The position numbers were made by a program, and so were the translations under genes. A DNA stretch of 64,000 nucleotides from Triticum aestivum (lineage: Eukaryota > Streptophyta > Magnoliopsida > Poales > Poaceae), in the NCBI RefSeq assembly GCF_018294505.1, contig NC_057809.1, positions 512,260,013 to 512,324,012 on the forward strand, read 5' to 3'. A model generated the notes under the pieces. The model had not been told where the DNA came from and ran no database searches. It saw only the letters and a list, made by a program, of their open reading frames with translations. This document shows positions 43,590-55,569 of the stretch, in pieces (position 1 is the stretch's first letter; each line of letters opens with the position of its first letter).

Positions 43590-45700
43590 GTCCCGACTGT
43601 CAGGCACTTCCTTGTGTGCGAAGATGTAGCTGGTGGGTCCCAGCAGTCAAGGGGGCGAATCATTTTTTTTCCCGGACGCACTTCCTTGCATGCGAAGATG
43701 TAGCTGGTGGGTCCCAGCAGTCAGGGGGAAATGTTTTTTTCGCGAAATACGGTGGCCCGTCCGGTGGGTCCCCGCTGTCAGGTGGAGGAATAATTATTTT
43801 GCGCGTAATAAGGAGGCACTTCCTTGCTGTGGCCGTGGACCCAGCTGTCAGCCTCTCCACGTACAGTCCACGTCTGATGGAAGCCGTTCCTTGACCATGT
43901 TGACCACGCCGCGCCGAGAGCACCAGGGCGGTGGACGACGGCGAGGCCTAGGAAGGGGACGACGCGGAGGCGGGGAAGACGCGGCAGTGGAAGCCCGCGC
44001 GGAGAGGAGTATGAGGGTTCACTGATTCGGCTGCGGTGTGAGGCTACCGTCGCCGTAGAATAACAGTGGGTGTGGGTGAGTAGAGGGATGGCTTGGCCAG
44101 TGGTGGAAGTAGTAGGGGGCGGTGAGGCCTCCGCGGCATCACAGCCGGCCATGGGAGGCAGGAGCACGCAGCACGACAGGCGCTGGTTTGGGCGGCTGGA
44201 GCAAGAAGACCAGAGGTTGAAGAAACACTACGGCCGTTGGATGGACATCGTACGGTCACTGGAGCTAGAATCATTCATATTGACTAAGTTGACAAAGCCG
44301 TCCGTCCCCGTCAACTTAGTAGGCCCACAAGTCAGACTCCCACCAAGGTGGGTCCCAGCTAGCAGCGGGGTATTCATGTTTTTCTGCGTAATAAGGAGGC
44401 ACTTCCGATGGGTCCGAGCTGACAGCAGGGGGAACGTTTTTTCGTGAAATACGGTGACCCGTCCGGTGGGTCCCAGCAGTCAGGGGGGAAACGTTTTTTC
44501 GCAGAATACGGTGGCCCATCCGGTGGGTCCCTGCTGTTAGGTGGAGGAATCATTATTTTCCGTGTAATAAGGAGGCACTTCCTTGCTGTGGCTATGGACC
44601 CAGCTGTCAGCCTCTCCACGTACAGTACACTTCCGATGGAAGTCGTTCCTTGACCACGTTGACCACGCCGCGTTCTGTTGCATGCATGCGTCCATGGGCG
44701 TGGTGCGTCCCCACTGTCAGCCTCTCTCGTACAGTCATCTTACGATGACTCTCGGTTGTTGACCATGTTGACCACACCGTGCCGAGCGCACCAAAGGCCG
44801 ATGGACGACGGCGAGGCCCCATACTGGAACGACCCGGAGATGGGGAAGACGGGGCAGTGGAGTCGTAGATGGAGAGGAGTGGGAAACTTGAGTAGTTCAG
44901 GTGCACGGCAGCACAGCCGCGGTGCCGCCTATGGGAGACAGGAGCAAGAACAGAGGTTGAAGAAGGAGCGCGGCTATTGGATTAACATCCAGCGGTCCAG
45001 CTGCTAGAATCATTTGTTGATTAATTTGACAAAGCCCTACGTACACGTCCGCCTAGTAGGCCCACAAGTCAGCCACCAAATCTGACGGGTCCTAGCTGTC
45101 AACGGGAGGAATGATTTTTTTCTCATAACAAGGAGGCACTTCCTTCCGTGCGAAGATACAGCCAGTGGGTCTCAGCTGTCAGGTGGAGGAAACATTTTTT
45201 AGCTTAATAAGGAGGAACTTTCCTTGCGTGTGACCATGGACCTCGTGGGTCCCAACCGTCAGGCTCTCCACGTACAGTCCTCTTCCGATGACTCTCGTTT
45301 GTTGACCACACCGCACCGAGCGCAGCGAGGCGGTGGATGACGGCGAGGCCCCGGACGGGAACGACTCGGAGATGGGAAGACGCGGCAATGGAGTCGCTGA
45401 TTGAGTGGAGGAGAAGAGTTATAACTGGTTCTGGTGCGGCGTGGGGCTGCAGTCGGTGGAGAATAACAGGAGGTGTGGAGGGGTGGAGGGATAGCCTGGC
45501 CGGCGGTGGGGTAGCGCTTCGCAGCGATGCGTGCTAAGCAGAGCCGCTAGCCGCCGGAGGCCGGACCAGGTGGTCCCGGCGACACTGGAGGAAGAAGACG
45601 AGAGATTGAAGGTGCATGCCGACCAAGTTGACAACGCCCTGCGTAGGCTTCGACCTATTGGCCCACATGTCAGCCTACAAAAATGTGGCATATATTTAAC
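43590..45700 (+). repeat. Long tandem units of CACTA-2
   Basis: Counterpart of 1920-5700. Units containing CAGCCTCTCCACGTACAGT start near 43850 and 44610. Two more diverged units start near 44715 and 45255, with a different spacing. The last units are more diverged from the others than these are from CACTA-1. Confidence 0.75.
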
Positions 45701-46440
45701 CCATGTTTTCTAGAATGTACAGTCCATTTGCTGGGCTGTGTGAACAAATAATTTTGCGTCAATGCGGCCCATTTATATTATCTAAGAAATCCCAGCCCAT
45801 TTGCACTTCCTTCAAATACACGAATTATCTGGGCTCGTTATATATATAATGTTATGTTAGAAGGAGCAATTAATATCAAAAATAAACCGGAGAGGCACAT
45901 CTTTTATATACATAATTAACAAATTAGTGAGTTATTGCTCAAAATAAAAATGAGTGCGTTATTATTACATTCGTCCTTAAAATCTTCGCAAGCTTTTGTA
46001 CGCAATCACCAGGATTTTCCTTGCCTGTGAGTCAAAAACAACCAGGATTTTCCTTGCCAACTTCTGTTAAACATTTACTTTTATAAGTTAATAACACGCG
46101 GGATGTTTTTATAATGTCCTGGCGGCTGCAAGAGGAGGAGGCGCGCAGTCCGGCAGACGGGGATTCTCATAATTTTTATCAACCCATAATTGTTTTTCTG
46201 ATTTTAATTAATGTAAAGAAAATCCCCAAGACCAGCGGGTGTGTTAGCGTACACAATATTTGTTCTCCCAACTATGCGGACGTTGCTAGATTTGCCACAT
46301 TTTTATTGTCTAATGTAGGTATCTTAAAATAAGCATTGTATGTACACCATTTTTATTATCAATGTGGTAATCTAAAATAAAGTTGTTCACCCAATTAGTT
46401 GACTAGGATTCACATCGCAAGTTTAGAACTAGCATGCGAA
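45701..46440. other. AT-rich stretch without recognised gene
   Basis: It contains a short duplication (CCAGGATTTTCCTTGCC twice near 46010-46060) and no coding frame of note. Confidence 0.4.
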
Positions 46441-46730
46441 CCAACCTGTGATTGAACGGTTAGGTGGACAGTATTCCCAGCCTACCAGGGTTCAATTCCT
46501 ATACTCGATATTGGTGCTTGCATGATTCCTGAATTTATTTCACGCTTTCCGTGATGTTTATTCAGTGAGGGGAGACCGACTATGAGGAGCCTCAGGTGAC
46601 TTCAAAAAATCTTAAGATGTTATCCGGGCTCAATTTCTTAGAGTGTCCATATGGATAGGATGTGCGTGCGTGGTAAGTGTATGTTCGTGTATGTGAACGA
46701 ATTCGATTTTAATGTGTTATGTTAAAAAAA
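46441..46730 (+). mobile_element. tRNA-derived SINE
   Basis: The head has an internal promoter-like layout: an A-box-like GAACGGTTAGGTGG and, about 30 bp later, a B-box GGTTCAATTCC (46489-46499). The body ends with GGATAGGATGTGCGTGCGTG, GTGTATGTGAACG and TGTTATGTTAAAAAAA, a tail type I recognise from abundant wheat-tribe SINEs. A fragment of the same family lies at 53511-53575. Length about 290 bp, no coding sequence. Confidence 0.6.
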
Positions 46731-46859
46731 TTAGCTATCGCCCCAAAGAATTCTATCATTAGTTGATCTATTATTTTTGTCATTATACAACTATTCCTCT
46801 ATCCGTTCAACCTAATTAACGATAATTGGCATTTTATTCCTAATGAAGCACGCCAACTT

Positions 46860-46896
46860 TCTCTACCGTTGCAACGCACGGGCCTGTTTGCTAGTG
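46860..46896 (+). other. Helitron-like 3' terminus (tentative)
   Basis: CCGTTGCAACGCACGGGC followed at 9 bp by CTAGT resembles the hairpin-plus-CTRR(T) end of grass Helitrons. No matching 5' TC end was identified nearby and no helicase gene is present. Confidence 0.35.
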
Positions 46897-46899
46897 TAT

Positions 46900-47840
46900 A
46901 TATAAGTCTCTATAAAATATACGATAATAGTAATAATATAAATATAAAAATGTGGTTAAAAAAATACATTGGGTTGCCGATCTTTAAGAAAACGCCCATA
47001 GGCCGGTATGGACCTCAAAAAATAAGTTGAAACCACTGTCACTGTATGTCATGGGCTACGCATGTTAAAATACAAAACCTAGGCCTAGCTAATACTTGTT
47101 CACCCTCTGGAAAAAGTGATACCAGATCCCTGAGCAAACTGGATTATGGAGGGGGCCGGTGGCACGACTGAAGAAGCACGTCAGGAGCGATATTTTTTCT
47201 TCAGTGGATGGCTCTCGATGGCATTTTTTTTACTTGCCTCTGCACCATACAACCTATATTTTTAGCCTCCCAGTCCGTGGTGGACCAGCAACCCATTTGC
47301 TGGGCGGGCCAACCTAAAGAAACCAGCACTTGATTTTTCATCAAGCCCCAAAAACAATGCAATACTATGTTTGTTTTGAGGCCAAAAACATTACGGCAGG
47401 GGTTGAGCGGGGGAGGGGGCAAGACAGAGCAAAAAGATTAAAAAGAGCTGATGCGCCGTTGCTACCCTAACAAAGAAGGTGCAATTCTTCTCGGGAAGAA
47501 GGTGTGCCGTTGACACCCACACGTCACATACCCCACAGTAGGCATACTAACAAGTTCAAACCCAAGCACAACAGAAAAGGTAAACATTTGTATCAAACTC
47601 AGGTTCACATGACACGTTCATATTCATAGCTAACATTCACTATCAACAGCTCAAAAGATTCATATATACACAAGTTTAGCATGTCTATGGATCTAAATGA
47701 TTGATAGATCACACAACAATATTCATAGATAATTCACAAAAAGATTCAGATATACATATGTTCAGTATGTTTATGCATCCAAATGATTGATATCACAGCC
47801 AATATGATCCATGAACGAACTTTAATTACCTAGGGTACAG
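46900..47840. other. Unassigned DNA, no gene seen
   Basis: The first half is AT-rich. At 47150-47420 it becomes GC-richer with CAACCCATTTGCTGGGCGGGCC, in the style of CACTA-2 interior. No protein family recognised. Confidence 0.35.
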
Positions 47841-48300
47841 ACTGGTAAATGGTGTTCAGTCGTAGGTACTTCTTACTAAAATTAATGCTTGTACGAGTAA
47901 ACTTTCGAGTATATAAGAGGCAGCACAGACAATCTGGACTTTGATTGTATATTTATCCTCAAATAGTGGCCTCGTGCCGAGGGAGGTTTGAGCAACTTGG
48001 CCACTACTTTCATACAACTAGTTTACTGGCTCATCTTGGTCATGTAGCTCGCCAAAATTCTACATTGCAGACTGGTAAATGGTGTTTAGTCGGAGGTACT
48101 TCTTGCTAAAATTAATGCTTGTACGAGTAAACTTTTGAGTACATAAGAGGCAACACAGACAATTTGAACTTTACTTGTAGGTTTATCCTCAAATAGTGGC
48201 CTTGTGCCGAGGGAGGTTTGAGCAACTTGGCCACTACTTTCATCCAACTAGTTTACTGGCTCATCTTGGTCCTGTAGCTCGCCAAAATTCTACATTGCAG
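47841..48300 (+). repeat. 230-bp tandem duplication
   Basis: Two adjacent copies (47841-48070 and 48071-48300) begin ACTGGTAAATGGTGTT and end CCAAAATTCTACATTGCAG. They differ at about a dozen positions. A third, diverged piece starts near 48595 (CACTTCTTGTCAACATTGATGC). Confidence 0.85.
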
Positions 48301-50870
48301 ACGAAAGTGGAGGCGGTTGAGAAAATGAACCACCCAAATTTTTTGTGCAATTCAACTGAAATGGAGCATCCCTGGCGTGCAGATTGATTAAGTGCCAGAT
48401 GAATATACATGTCAACCAACTTGTCTAGAATCTTTAGACTCCATGCCATACAGTTCGCTACCATATCTGTCGATAACCAAAAGGCACAAGTTGGGACCAT
48501 AGACTGGACTGTGTTTTTCTGGGCTATGCGCCAAGCAATATTTTTAGCGTTCACTCTCCTAATACTTGGAGTTTGACAACTGGTTGACGCCGTTCGATAC
48601 TCGAATGAATATAGGCACTTCTTGTCAACATTGATGCTTGTTTGAGTGAACTTTGGAGTACATAGCAGCAGCATAAGTACGTGTCCATCTGATCTTTTTG
48701 CGCAGTTCTACTGAAATCATCCAATGCAATGATTAGCCTGCGAGTTCAGGCTCCAAGTTACTCCTTTATAAAATCAACAAATAGTAGCACAATACCAAAT
48801 TACCAATACATGACAAGCACAATAATCAGGATAAAGACTAGTGCCAACCTGTGTGAGGTAGCATATCAATTACTTTTTCCTTTGACTTGAAGCCGAGATA
48901 AGCGAAGCGACTGACAGCAAAGGAAGAAAGCAGGCCCAGATTAGCGACTGATAGGAAAGGATGGAAGTTGTCAAGGCAATGAAGCACCCAAAGTTTTTGT
49001 GTAGTTCCACCAAATCGAGCATCCCTGTTGGCACATATATTGAGAGAGTGAGATTACTGTAATAGTGGGACTAGTTGATGAAACATACACTAACAAATAG
49101 AAGCACCCTCATTATCTTAATGGGTAAAGTTAGCAACATAGTAGTCTTGCTTAAAGAGAGGTATTAGTTTATTTAATCAGTGCCAATTAGCTCAACACTC
49201 AAAGCATTGCCATGTATCATAGGTTGCAAAACTCTAACGTGCAAAGATAAAGGAGTTTCTCATGACAGTAGCATGATACAAATAGAGATGACAACAAACT
49301 AATATGGATGAAGGCCTTAGGCCCGTACCAACCTGAGGAAAAAAGCTTATTCATGTAGTCCCGTAAGAGATGATAAAACACTCACTGGAATCACTCAATA
49401 GTATATATTTTTGTGCACTTCAAATGTATGGTTGAAATCACTCTTGTTTACCAGTGCTGAGATTATATCGAAAGGTTATCAAGAACTTCCAGCAGAATTA
49501 AAGCACAGGCTAGGATACAGTTCATTGTATTGTCTTGTGTAGTTCCACTAAAATGTATGATTGGCACAACATGATCCCTATTTGCACAAGTAGGAACAAG
49601 GTGAAACCTTCATTAGCTTAGTGCGAAATGATAGGAAGACATTAGCATATTACTCTAACAGTAGCATCAAATTCATGATGGACAATATGCAAAACATTGC
49701 CTCATTGAACCAATGGCAATAAATTGACATGCAAAACAATAGCACTATTATGTCATGACACTAATAATATTCCCTCCCTACTCCACCACACGATTCACCT
49801 CCATAGACAAACATGCACACGTACATGATTTAGCATAGGGTGCTACTAAAGATTTGTTTAACTCTGACAGGAAAATTAGGCAGCAATAAATTAGTGGTAC
49901 TTAAGTACTCCTAATTAATTAAGTGAGATAGCAGAAGTGGAAGGGCTCCCTGGAGGATCGTCTCACATGTAAGGTAGTCGTTGCCGGAGCCCTTGAATGG
50001 CCACGACTGAGGCCTCTGGCTTCAGCAAGATCGCCTTGGCACTGTTTATTCTTCTTCTTCTTCCTCTTCATGCTCTGTTTCTCATTCTCCTCACCAGTTG
50101 GTGAAACCAAGTACATGATTGGCCTTTTATTTCAGAATTGGTTTTGTTAGTGAGGGAGTACAAGTGTACTAGTAAAAAATAGCATTATTTTCTCATGGCA
50201 GTCGCAAAATAGAGATGAACACATGCATTAAATATCATTCTTACCTAAAGGAAGGTTATAGTGCCAATATGGATGATGAGGATTGGAACATAGATCTCCC
50301 TTTGTGCAGTTCCACCGAAATGAACCAACTGTTCCATTCTGACATTCCAGTTAAACAGCACAAAAGTCACTGCTTTTAAGAGGACCTTTTAAGAAGATTT
50401 TTGTGTAGTGCACCAAAAGGTCACAACAACAACCAGGTGAAATGGATATCCCTATTTACACAAAAAGCTACAGAGGAAATAGTCAGAGTCTCAAACAATT
50501 ACAGGCAAAAACATTTGGCTAAAGTTGTCATGGCTTATAACAGTGGCATGGCTTCATTTTTACCAGGGGCATTAGATTAACAACAGCTAAATATTTGGTA
50601 TAAGGGCTTGGGATAGTGGGTGCACCAGCAGTCCAGCACCATGTACCTAAACAGGGCATAAAGTGGTGATTCATAGTTTGTTGCCCCGAGAAACAAACAT
50701 CCAAGAAACATATCTGGGATGGTCCCATTTTTTCACTCTAGCCACCTACTCCTATGTGTGGATAGCAAATATAGTCCTGGTCATACCACTGTGTTCAGCG
50801 TTACCCCTATATTTCCCTTTTCGACCAAGAGACCGGTTGGATGACTAGTCTGTACTACTTTCACCCGCTT
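48301..50870. other. AT-rich region with recurring GTGTAGTTCCACYAAA motif, no gene seen
   Basis: Variants of TTGTGCAGTTCCACYRAAATG occur near 48336, 48700, 49000, 49535 and 50310, each followed by GAGCAT or similar and usually preceded by AAGCACCCAAA. The spacing is irregular (300-800 bp). It looks like an old amplified sequence; no reading frame is maintained. Confidence 0.45.
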
Positions 50871-50968
50871 TCCTTCTTGTTTGTACCAAGTCCGATGTAC
50901 TATGTTTGGTTCTAGGCCTAGTATTGCCATATTTTGCCACACATTTTTGCCAATGTTGCCTAAGTTTA

Positions 50969-51234
50969 GGGGCTATTTGGTTCTAGGCCTAGTATTGACA
51001 TATCTTGCCACACATTTTTGCCAACCTTGCCTAAGTTTAGTTCATCAAAATGAAAGCCACAAGTTGGCAAGCCTAAGGGAATCTTGCCACACTTTTTGTG
51101 TGTATGCCATGTGGGGCTCAAGTATGGCTTGCCTAAGGTGTGGCTTGAACCAAACGCTCACCTAAGTTAGTCAAACTTGCCGAACCTTACGTGTGGCAAC
51201 CTTTGGCAAAGTTAGTCACAAACCAAACAGCCCC
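50969..51234. mobile_element. MITE with GGGGCTNTTTGGTT ends
   Basis: Left GGGGCTATTTGGTT and right AACCAAACAGCCCC form an inverted repeat. The interior is rich in TTGCCACAC and GGCAAG in both orientations. No clear target duplication was found. The first 65 bp after the left end are repeated just outside it (50904-50968). Ends of this kind are common in grass hAT-like MITEs. Confidence 0.6.
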
Positions 51235-51299
51235 TTCTTGTTTGAACCAAGTACAAGATTCGACTCCATGAAGTAGCTTTACCTCTAACAATAGAAGAA

Positions 51300-52060
51300 A
51301 AAAATAGGTGACATTGGACCGTCCGATCGAGAGGGGCTGAGAGGTAGAAAATGATGCACATGCAGCGACATAGCGAGCTGGGGAAGTAGAGCTAAGGTGG
51401 TTTTGAAGGAAGATATACATGAAGGTCGTCGGGATGTGGATAGGTGGGCGGCGGGAGGCCGGATCCGCCCACACTAGGGCAACGACGAAGGGATCGGAGG
51501 ACCTCCCGCGCCAGCACTCGGCTAGGGATAACGGTGCGGCAGGCAGTGCGTCTCCTCCCTCGCTATCGACGATGGCCTAAACGCTGCCCCTCCCCCCCCC
51601 CTTCACTGGCGGAAGGGGATACGTCTGGATCTGTAACTAGCGGTGAGGATAGAAAGACAATGTTTTTTGAAGGGAGAAAGACAGTGTTACCACCCCTATC
51701 ATGTTTAGATCTGGAGAGGATGAGAGTGTGCGAATAGAGCAACCCTAGCAAGCAAGCGCGGAGGCTCCGGCCTATATATACGTAGTGGGGTAGTTTTCCT
51801 TTTTCACTCCATCAAAACAATCGTTTAAAATTGTGTGCTACGTGCCAGGTCGCCGTTTTTTTTAGTTGTTGATTGTTTTTTGAGATAGCTACCCGCTTGT
51901 TCCAAGTGGTGTTATGGTGTGCCAAGTCGCACTTTGTATGGTTCAAGTCTGGTGCAAGTCCCTCCATTAAATGAACAACCACCCCCTCGTAAAAATTGTG
52001 AACAAGCCCACGGCTAAAATTATCGGAAACGTGGGTTGCCCCAACATGCATTATTATTTA
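51300..52060. other. GC-richer gene-like stretch, unresolved
   Basis: Between about 51420 and 51740 the composition rises in GC, and a minus-strand frame (MWADPASRRPPIHIPTT) starts near 51474. It has no family resemblance and no clear splice signals. It could be a captured 5' exon. Confidence 0.25.
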
Positions 52061-52069
52061 TATTTTCTA

Positions 52070-52100
52070 CTCCCTCCGTTCCTAAATATAAGTCTTTCTT
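52070..52100 (+). mobile_element. Stowaway MITE fragment (left arm)
   Basis: TA followed by CTCCCTCCGTTCCTAAATAT and AAGTCTTTCTT; the rest of the element is missing. Confidence 0.55.
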
Positions 52101-52139
52101 ATTAGCCACGCCTAAGACAAGAATTTTTTTTATTAGCAG

Positions 52140-52292
52140 TGAACCCCACATGTCATAGACACAAAAAGTGTGGAAAGATTCCCTTAGGCAAGCCAAAGTG
52201 TGTCTAACAATTTGAGCAACTCAAGTTAGGCAAGTGTGGGAAAAATAATGTGGCAAAATAAGACAAACATAGTCACAATCCAAACAGCCCCG
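52140..52292. mobile_element. MITE remnant, right end AATCCAAACAGCCCC
   Basis: The right terminus matches that at 51221-51234, and the interior shares TTAGGCAAGCC and AAGTTAGGCAAG. The left terminus is missing. Confidence 0.45.
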
Positions 52293-52416
52293 TAATTTTT
52301 TGTGACATGCATGAAAATTTGGTTATTTAAATTTATAGTCAAAAATTGGCAAGGTGCATCAAGTCAACACATGCAAGTATCAAAAGGGAAGTCACGACAT
52401 GCATGCATGCATTGTA

Positions 52417-52540
52417 CTCCCTTCGTTTCCAAATATACGTCTTTTTAGAGATTGCAACAAGTGACTACATACGAAGCAAAATATGTCTACATACATCTGT
52501 ATGTAGTAGTCCATTTGAAATGTGTAAAAAGACTTATATT
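52417..52540 (+). mobile_element. Stowaway MITE fragment lacking right end
   Basis: It begins CTCCCTTCGTTTCCAAATAT after a TA and carries the interior I know from wheat Stowaway elements (CATCTGTATGTAGTAGTCCA). It stops at GACTTATATT, where TTAGGAACGGAGGGAG would follow in a whole copy. Confidence 0.7.
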
Positions 52541-52565
52541 GAGTGCAGTGCTTTGATGTGTCGCA

Positions 52566-52920
52566 TCAACTCGTACAAGACCGAGAAGTTTGATTACTAC
52601 AACGCCCTCTCCCTCGTGGACTGAGCTCCGGTGCCTTAACTGCACCTGCCTTTGGCTGCATGACATGTGGGCCAACCACCGGTTGGGCCCACCTATCATA
52701 GACACAAAGGCAGGAGCAGTAAGTCAATGAAGCTGTGTCCCTCCCTCGCGCATGAGCGTGGTGGCTGGCAGGACTAGTAGGAACTTTCGCTACACGCTTC
52801 TTGACGGCGGCGAACTTGCGGATGGAGTTGACCATCATGTCATCCATGCGAGAGGCGAAGCCAGCATCGGCGAGGGCTACGACATCGGCGGTCGCCAGCA
52901 CCATCTAGAAATGTTGCGCG
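52566..52920 (-). other. Coding-like patch, unassigned
   Basis: A minus-strand frame from 52904 reads MVLATADVVALADAGFASRM and DDMMVNSIRKFAAVKKRVAK before becoming low in complexity. A TAG lies just upstream of the ATG. On the plus strand, RINSYKTEKFDYYNALSLVD ends at a stop at 52622. Both could be scraps of captured host exons. I do not recognise the genes. Confidence 0.25.
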
Positions 52921-53039
52921 GTGCGGGGCCGCAGGCAGGCGCCTTGGATGATTTGGCACAGTCGACTGCCGCTCACGACCATCGCCTCCATAGGTGCTTC
53001 TGGCTTCTGGTCACTTGGTCTTGGATTGGAGTGAGCAGT

Positions 53040-53288
53040 GTTGCGCAGAGACTAAGTTCCCAGCCACAGTTTGCCAAGCAAAAATTTGGCAGCCACAGTT
53101 TAGTTGGCATGTGTTTGGTTTTTGCCACACTTTGGCTTGCCACACTTTATTGCCCCTATGGCCCACTTGTTATATAGACAAAAATTTTGCCAACTTTTGC
53201 CAAAGTTTGGCATCCAATTTCTCATCCACACTTGTGTGGCTAGCCACACTTTGGCTTGGCCACACTAGTCTCCAACCAAACAGACCCT
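53040..53288. mobile_element. MITE remnant with GCCACACTTTGGC repeats
   Basis: It ends CCAACCAAACAGACCC, a variant of the GGGGCTGTTTGGTT terminus, and has TTTGCCAAG and GCCACACTTTGGCTTG repeated in both orientations. The left terminus is not clear. Confidence 0.45.
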
Positions 53289-53510
53289 AAGTTGTAGATG
53301 GATTGGAGTGGTGGGGTGCCTTTATATGAGAATCCAAACTCTGTTGCATTCACATCGTGCTGGCTCTATTCTGCTTCTCCAATTAATTCCCTCTGCATGT
53401 AGAGTAATTTGAGGATGCATCATTGACCGTTCAACGTCTCGGGAACCGCTACCCTCTCCCTCCTTGGCATTCAAGCACCTATGGAGGCGACTGCCGCTCG
53501 CGTCTATCGC

Positions 53511-53575
53511 GTGTCAGGAGACGTTCCCGTCGACGACGAGGTGCCTACGGTGACTTTGTAAATTTCAAGATGATA
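53511..53575 (+). mobile_element. SINE fragment
   Basis: CAGGAGACGTTCCCGTCGAC and GGTGCCTACGGTGACTTTG match the middle of the SINE family seen at 46570-46620. Head and tail are missing. Confidence 0.5.
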
Positions 53576-53767
53576 TTACTAGTATACTCAATATTGTGCA
53601 CCACGACCAAGGCCGAGAGGAAAACAAGAGAACTACGTATTTATTTACGGTGTAGATTCACTCATTTTGCTCCATATGTACTCCGTCTCTGTGTAGTCTA
53701 GTCACTTGTTGAAATCTCTAGAAAGGCAAATTGTCCTTTCTGGTTTACAGGGCTATACTAGAAAGTA

Positions 53768-53799
53768 CTCCCTCCGTCCGAAATACTTTTCATCAAAAT
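53768..53799 (+). mobile_element. Stowaway MITE left arm cut by element C
   Basis: TA then CTCCCTCCGTCCGAAATACT, a very common wheat-tribe Stowaway start. It stops where the LTR of element C begins; the other arm would lie beyond C, outside the window. Confidence 0.65.
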
Positions 53800-54939
53800 T
53801 GTCGGGGGTTTGGTGCGACATATGCCAATGGATGGCTTATCATGGTGGGGGCGAGTAGAACGTCGCCGGTGCCTGGAAACAGGATGAGGCGAAGACATGC
53901 ACGCCGGTGAATCTTACCCAGCTTCGGGGCTCTCCGGGGAGATAATACCCCTACTGCTGCTCTGCGGGGTCTCCGCATGATCACTATGGTCGAGTGTTTA
54001 CACGGTTGCTCCTTGAGCTGTGTATGTGGTAGGAGAGGGCAAGGCTAGCTCTCTCCCTCTATCTGGTGAGGTATATAACTACTAGGATCCAACCCTTCGC
54101 ATGGGTGCCCTGGGGGGTTTATATAGGCCTACCCCCCAGGGGTAAAATGGTAATGTGATTGGGCGTGGGCCCAGCCGTCAGTGTCTCCGACCTCCGACTT
54201 CTCTGCCGACTGCTGGGGCCTGCCGACTGGTGGGCCCCATCGACTGGTCTGGTACGGAGCCGACAGGCCGCGTCCGCCGTGGGCGGGTCTTGCCGGCTGC
54301 TGATTACTGTAGCTGTGCTCCTGATGATGCAAGCTTGGTCATGGGGTCGTGGCAACAGCCCCGCCGCCTGGCGGGCGATCACTGTGGCCACTCCCCATCT
54401 CTTCTTGATTAATGGCGTGTGGTCCCGGGGGAGGGCTTAGCCGACTCCCCCGGGCCGACTCCCTTGGGTCCGACTGGCGGTGCCCCGCCGTCTCCTGAGG
54501 TCTCGCTGGCTGGTGGGCCCTACTACCTCCAGGCCGTACAGACAAGCCATCGTGGGCGCAGGACTAGGTACAGTGGTGCTGATGTCAGGGCCGGCTGGGC
54601 AACAGTGCCACGCGGCGGGGAGATCTTCCCAAGTACGGCGCGCTGTAGCCATGCCCGCCCTTGGTAAGGGGCGGGGGAGTGGGCTTCATTGTAGCCACGC
54701 CCCTGCCCCGTCGCCCTTGATGAGGTCACGGTTTGTTGGAGTCGCCGGCTGACTCCCCAAAGCCGGCTTCTCTGGAAGTCATCCCTGGGACTCGGCCATG
54801 AGCGGGCAGTCGGCCGCCTTGCCGTAGACTCCCCAGGAGGTGGCTCTTCGCCCTGTGGTCTTGAAGGGCGCAGCCTGCCCCGATGTCTTGAAAGGTCGTG
54901 GGGCTCGGGTTGGCCTACCCGTGGCCCATTACTCCGATA
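53800..54939 (-). repeat. 3' LTR of element C
   Basis: It begins TGTCGGGGGTTTGGTGCG and ends ACTCCGATA, close to the CCGACA expected as partner of TGTCGG. A minus-strand TATA motif (TATATAAA) is at 54118-54125. Length 1140 bp. Confidence 0.7.
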
Positions 54940-55569
54940 GTAGTCCCTGAAGCTAGTGAGGCGCCGCGGACGATCGGCCGAGAAGCCTCAGCAGTTTCTC
55001 TTTCCGGGCGCAACTCATGGTCTTGATTGACTTCCGCCGGGCTGACTAGAAGGAGTCGGACTCGCCCAACTCGGACTTACTCAATTCTGACTTGCTCCGT
55101 AATTCGAACATCGCGGTGGGATTTCAAGTGGCGTGCTAGCTAAGCTTCCAGGCCGTCTCCCGTTCCTGGCCTGTCACATGAGGGCACGTGGCCAGGCCGT
55201 TCTGCCATCCCACGCGCGCGACGGGACAGGTCCATAGGCGGGGCCCGCCACTACCGCGCCTCAGCGCCCGAGCGGATCCGCTGCGGCCCTGGCGGGCGGT
55301 TGGGATTCCCGTGAAGTTACTACGCGCAGTAACTTTACGTGGATCGGGGGGGTCGTGGCGCTGCGGGCGCAGTAAATCCCCACATCCGCCCCCTCGGCTT
55401 CGCAGCCCATAGGACTATAAGTAGGGGGAAGAGGGGGGCACACGCGCCCCTCCTTCCCGCTACCCCTCGCTTCTTCCTCCTCGCAGCTCCTCGCTCTCTT
55501 GCTTCCTCTTCTCTTCTTCGCCTTGCCGCACGCCCAAGCTCCGGCGAACGCCGCGGCGACAGCTTCGCG
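54940..55569 (+). promoter_or_regulatory. Upstream region and TATA box of the antisense gene in C
   Basis: TATAAGTAG at 55417-55425 lies about 150 bp before the start codon, preceded by GC-rich DNA and followed by a CT-rich leader of plant type. The same CTATAAGTA core precedes the antisense gene of element A. Confidence 0.5.

Larger units (their letters stand above)
41990..47430 (+). mobile_element. CACTA-2: left part, same family as CACTA-1; right end not found
   Basis: It starts CACTACAAAAAAAGACAC and follows CACTA-1 closely through the terminal region, the TAACTGAACCC block, the GATGAACAG array and the long tandem units to about 45700. The triplet before it is AAG. No TTTTTTGTAGTG+AAG was found up to 64000, so the element either extends beyond the window with everything to the right nested inside it, or is truncated. 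The end coordinate given is where similarity in style (CCCATTTGCTGGGCGGGCC) fades. Confidence 0.75.

Noticed and set aside
46441..46500. A tRNA gene
   Set aside because: It has A- and B-box-like motifs but no cloverleaf; the downstream body and poly-A mark a SINE.
51783..51795. GTAGTG as a possible right end of CACTA-2
   Set aside because: It is not preceded by a T-run matching the terminal inverted repeat and is not followed by AAG.
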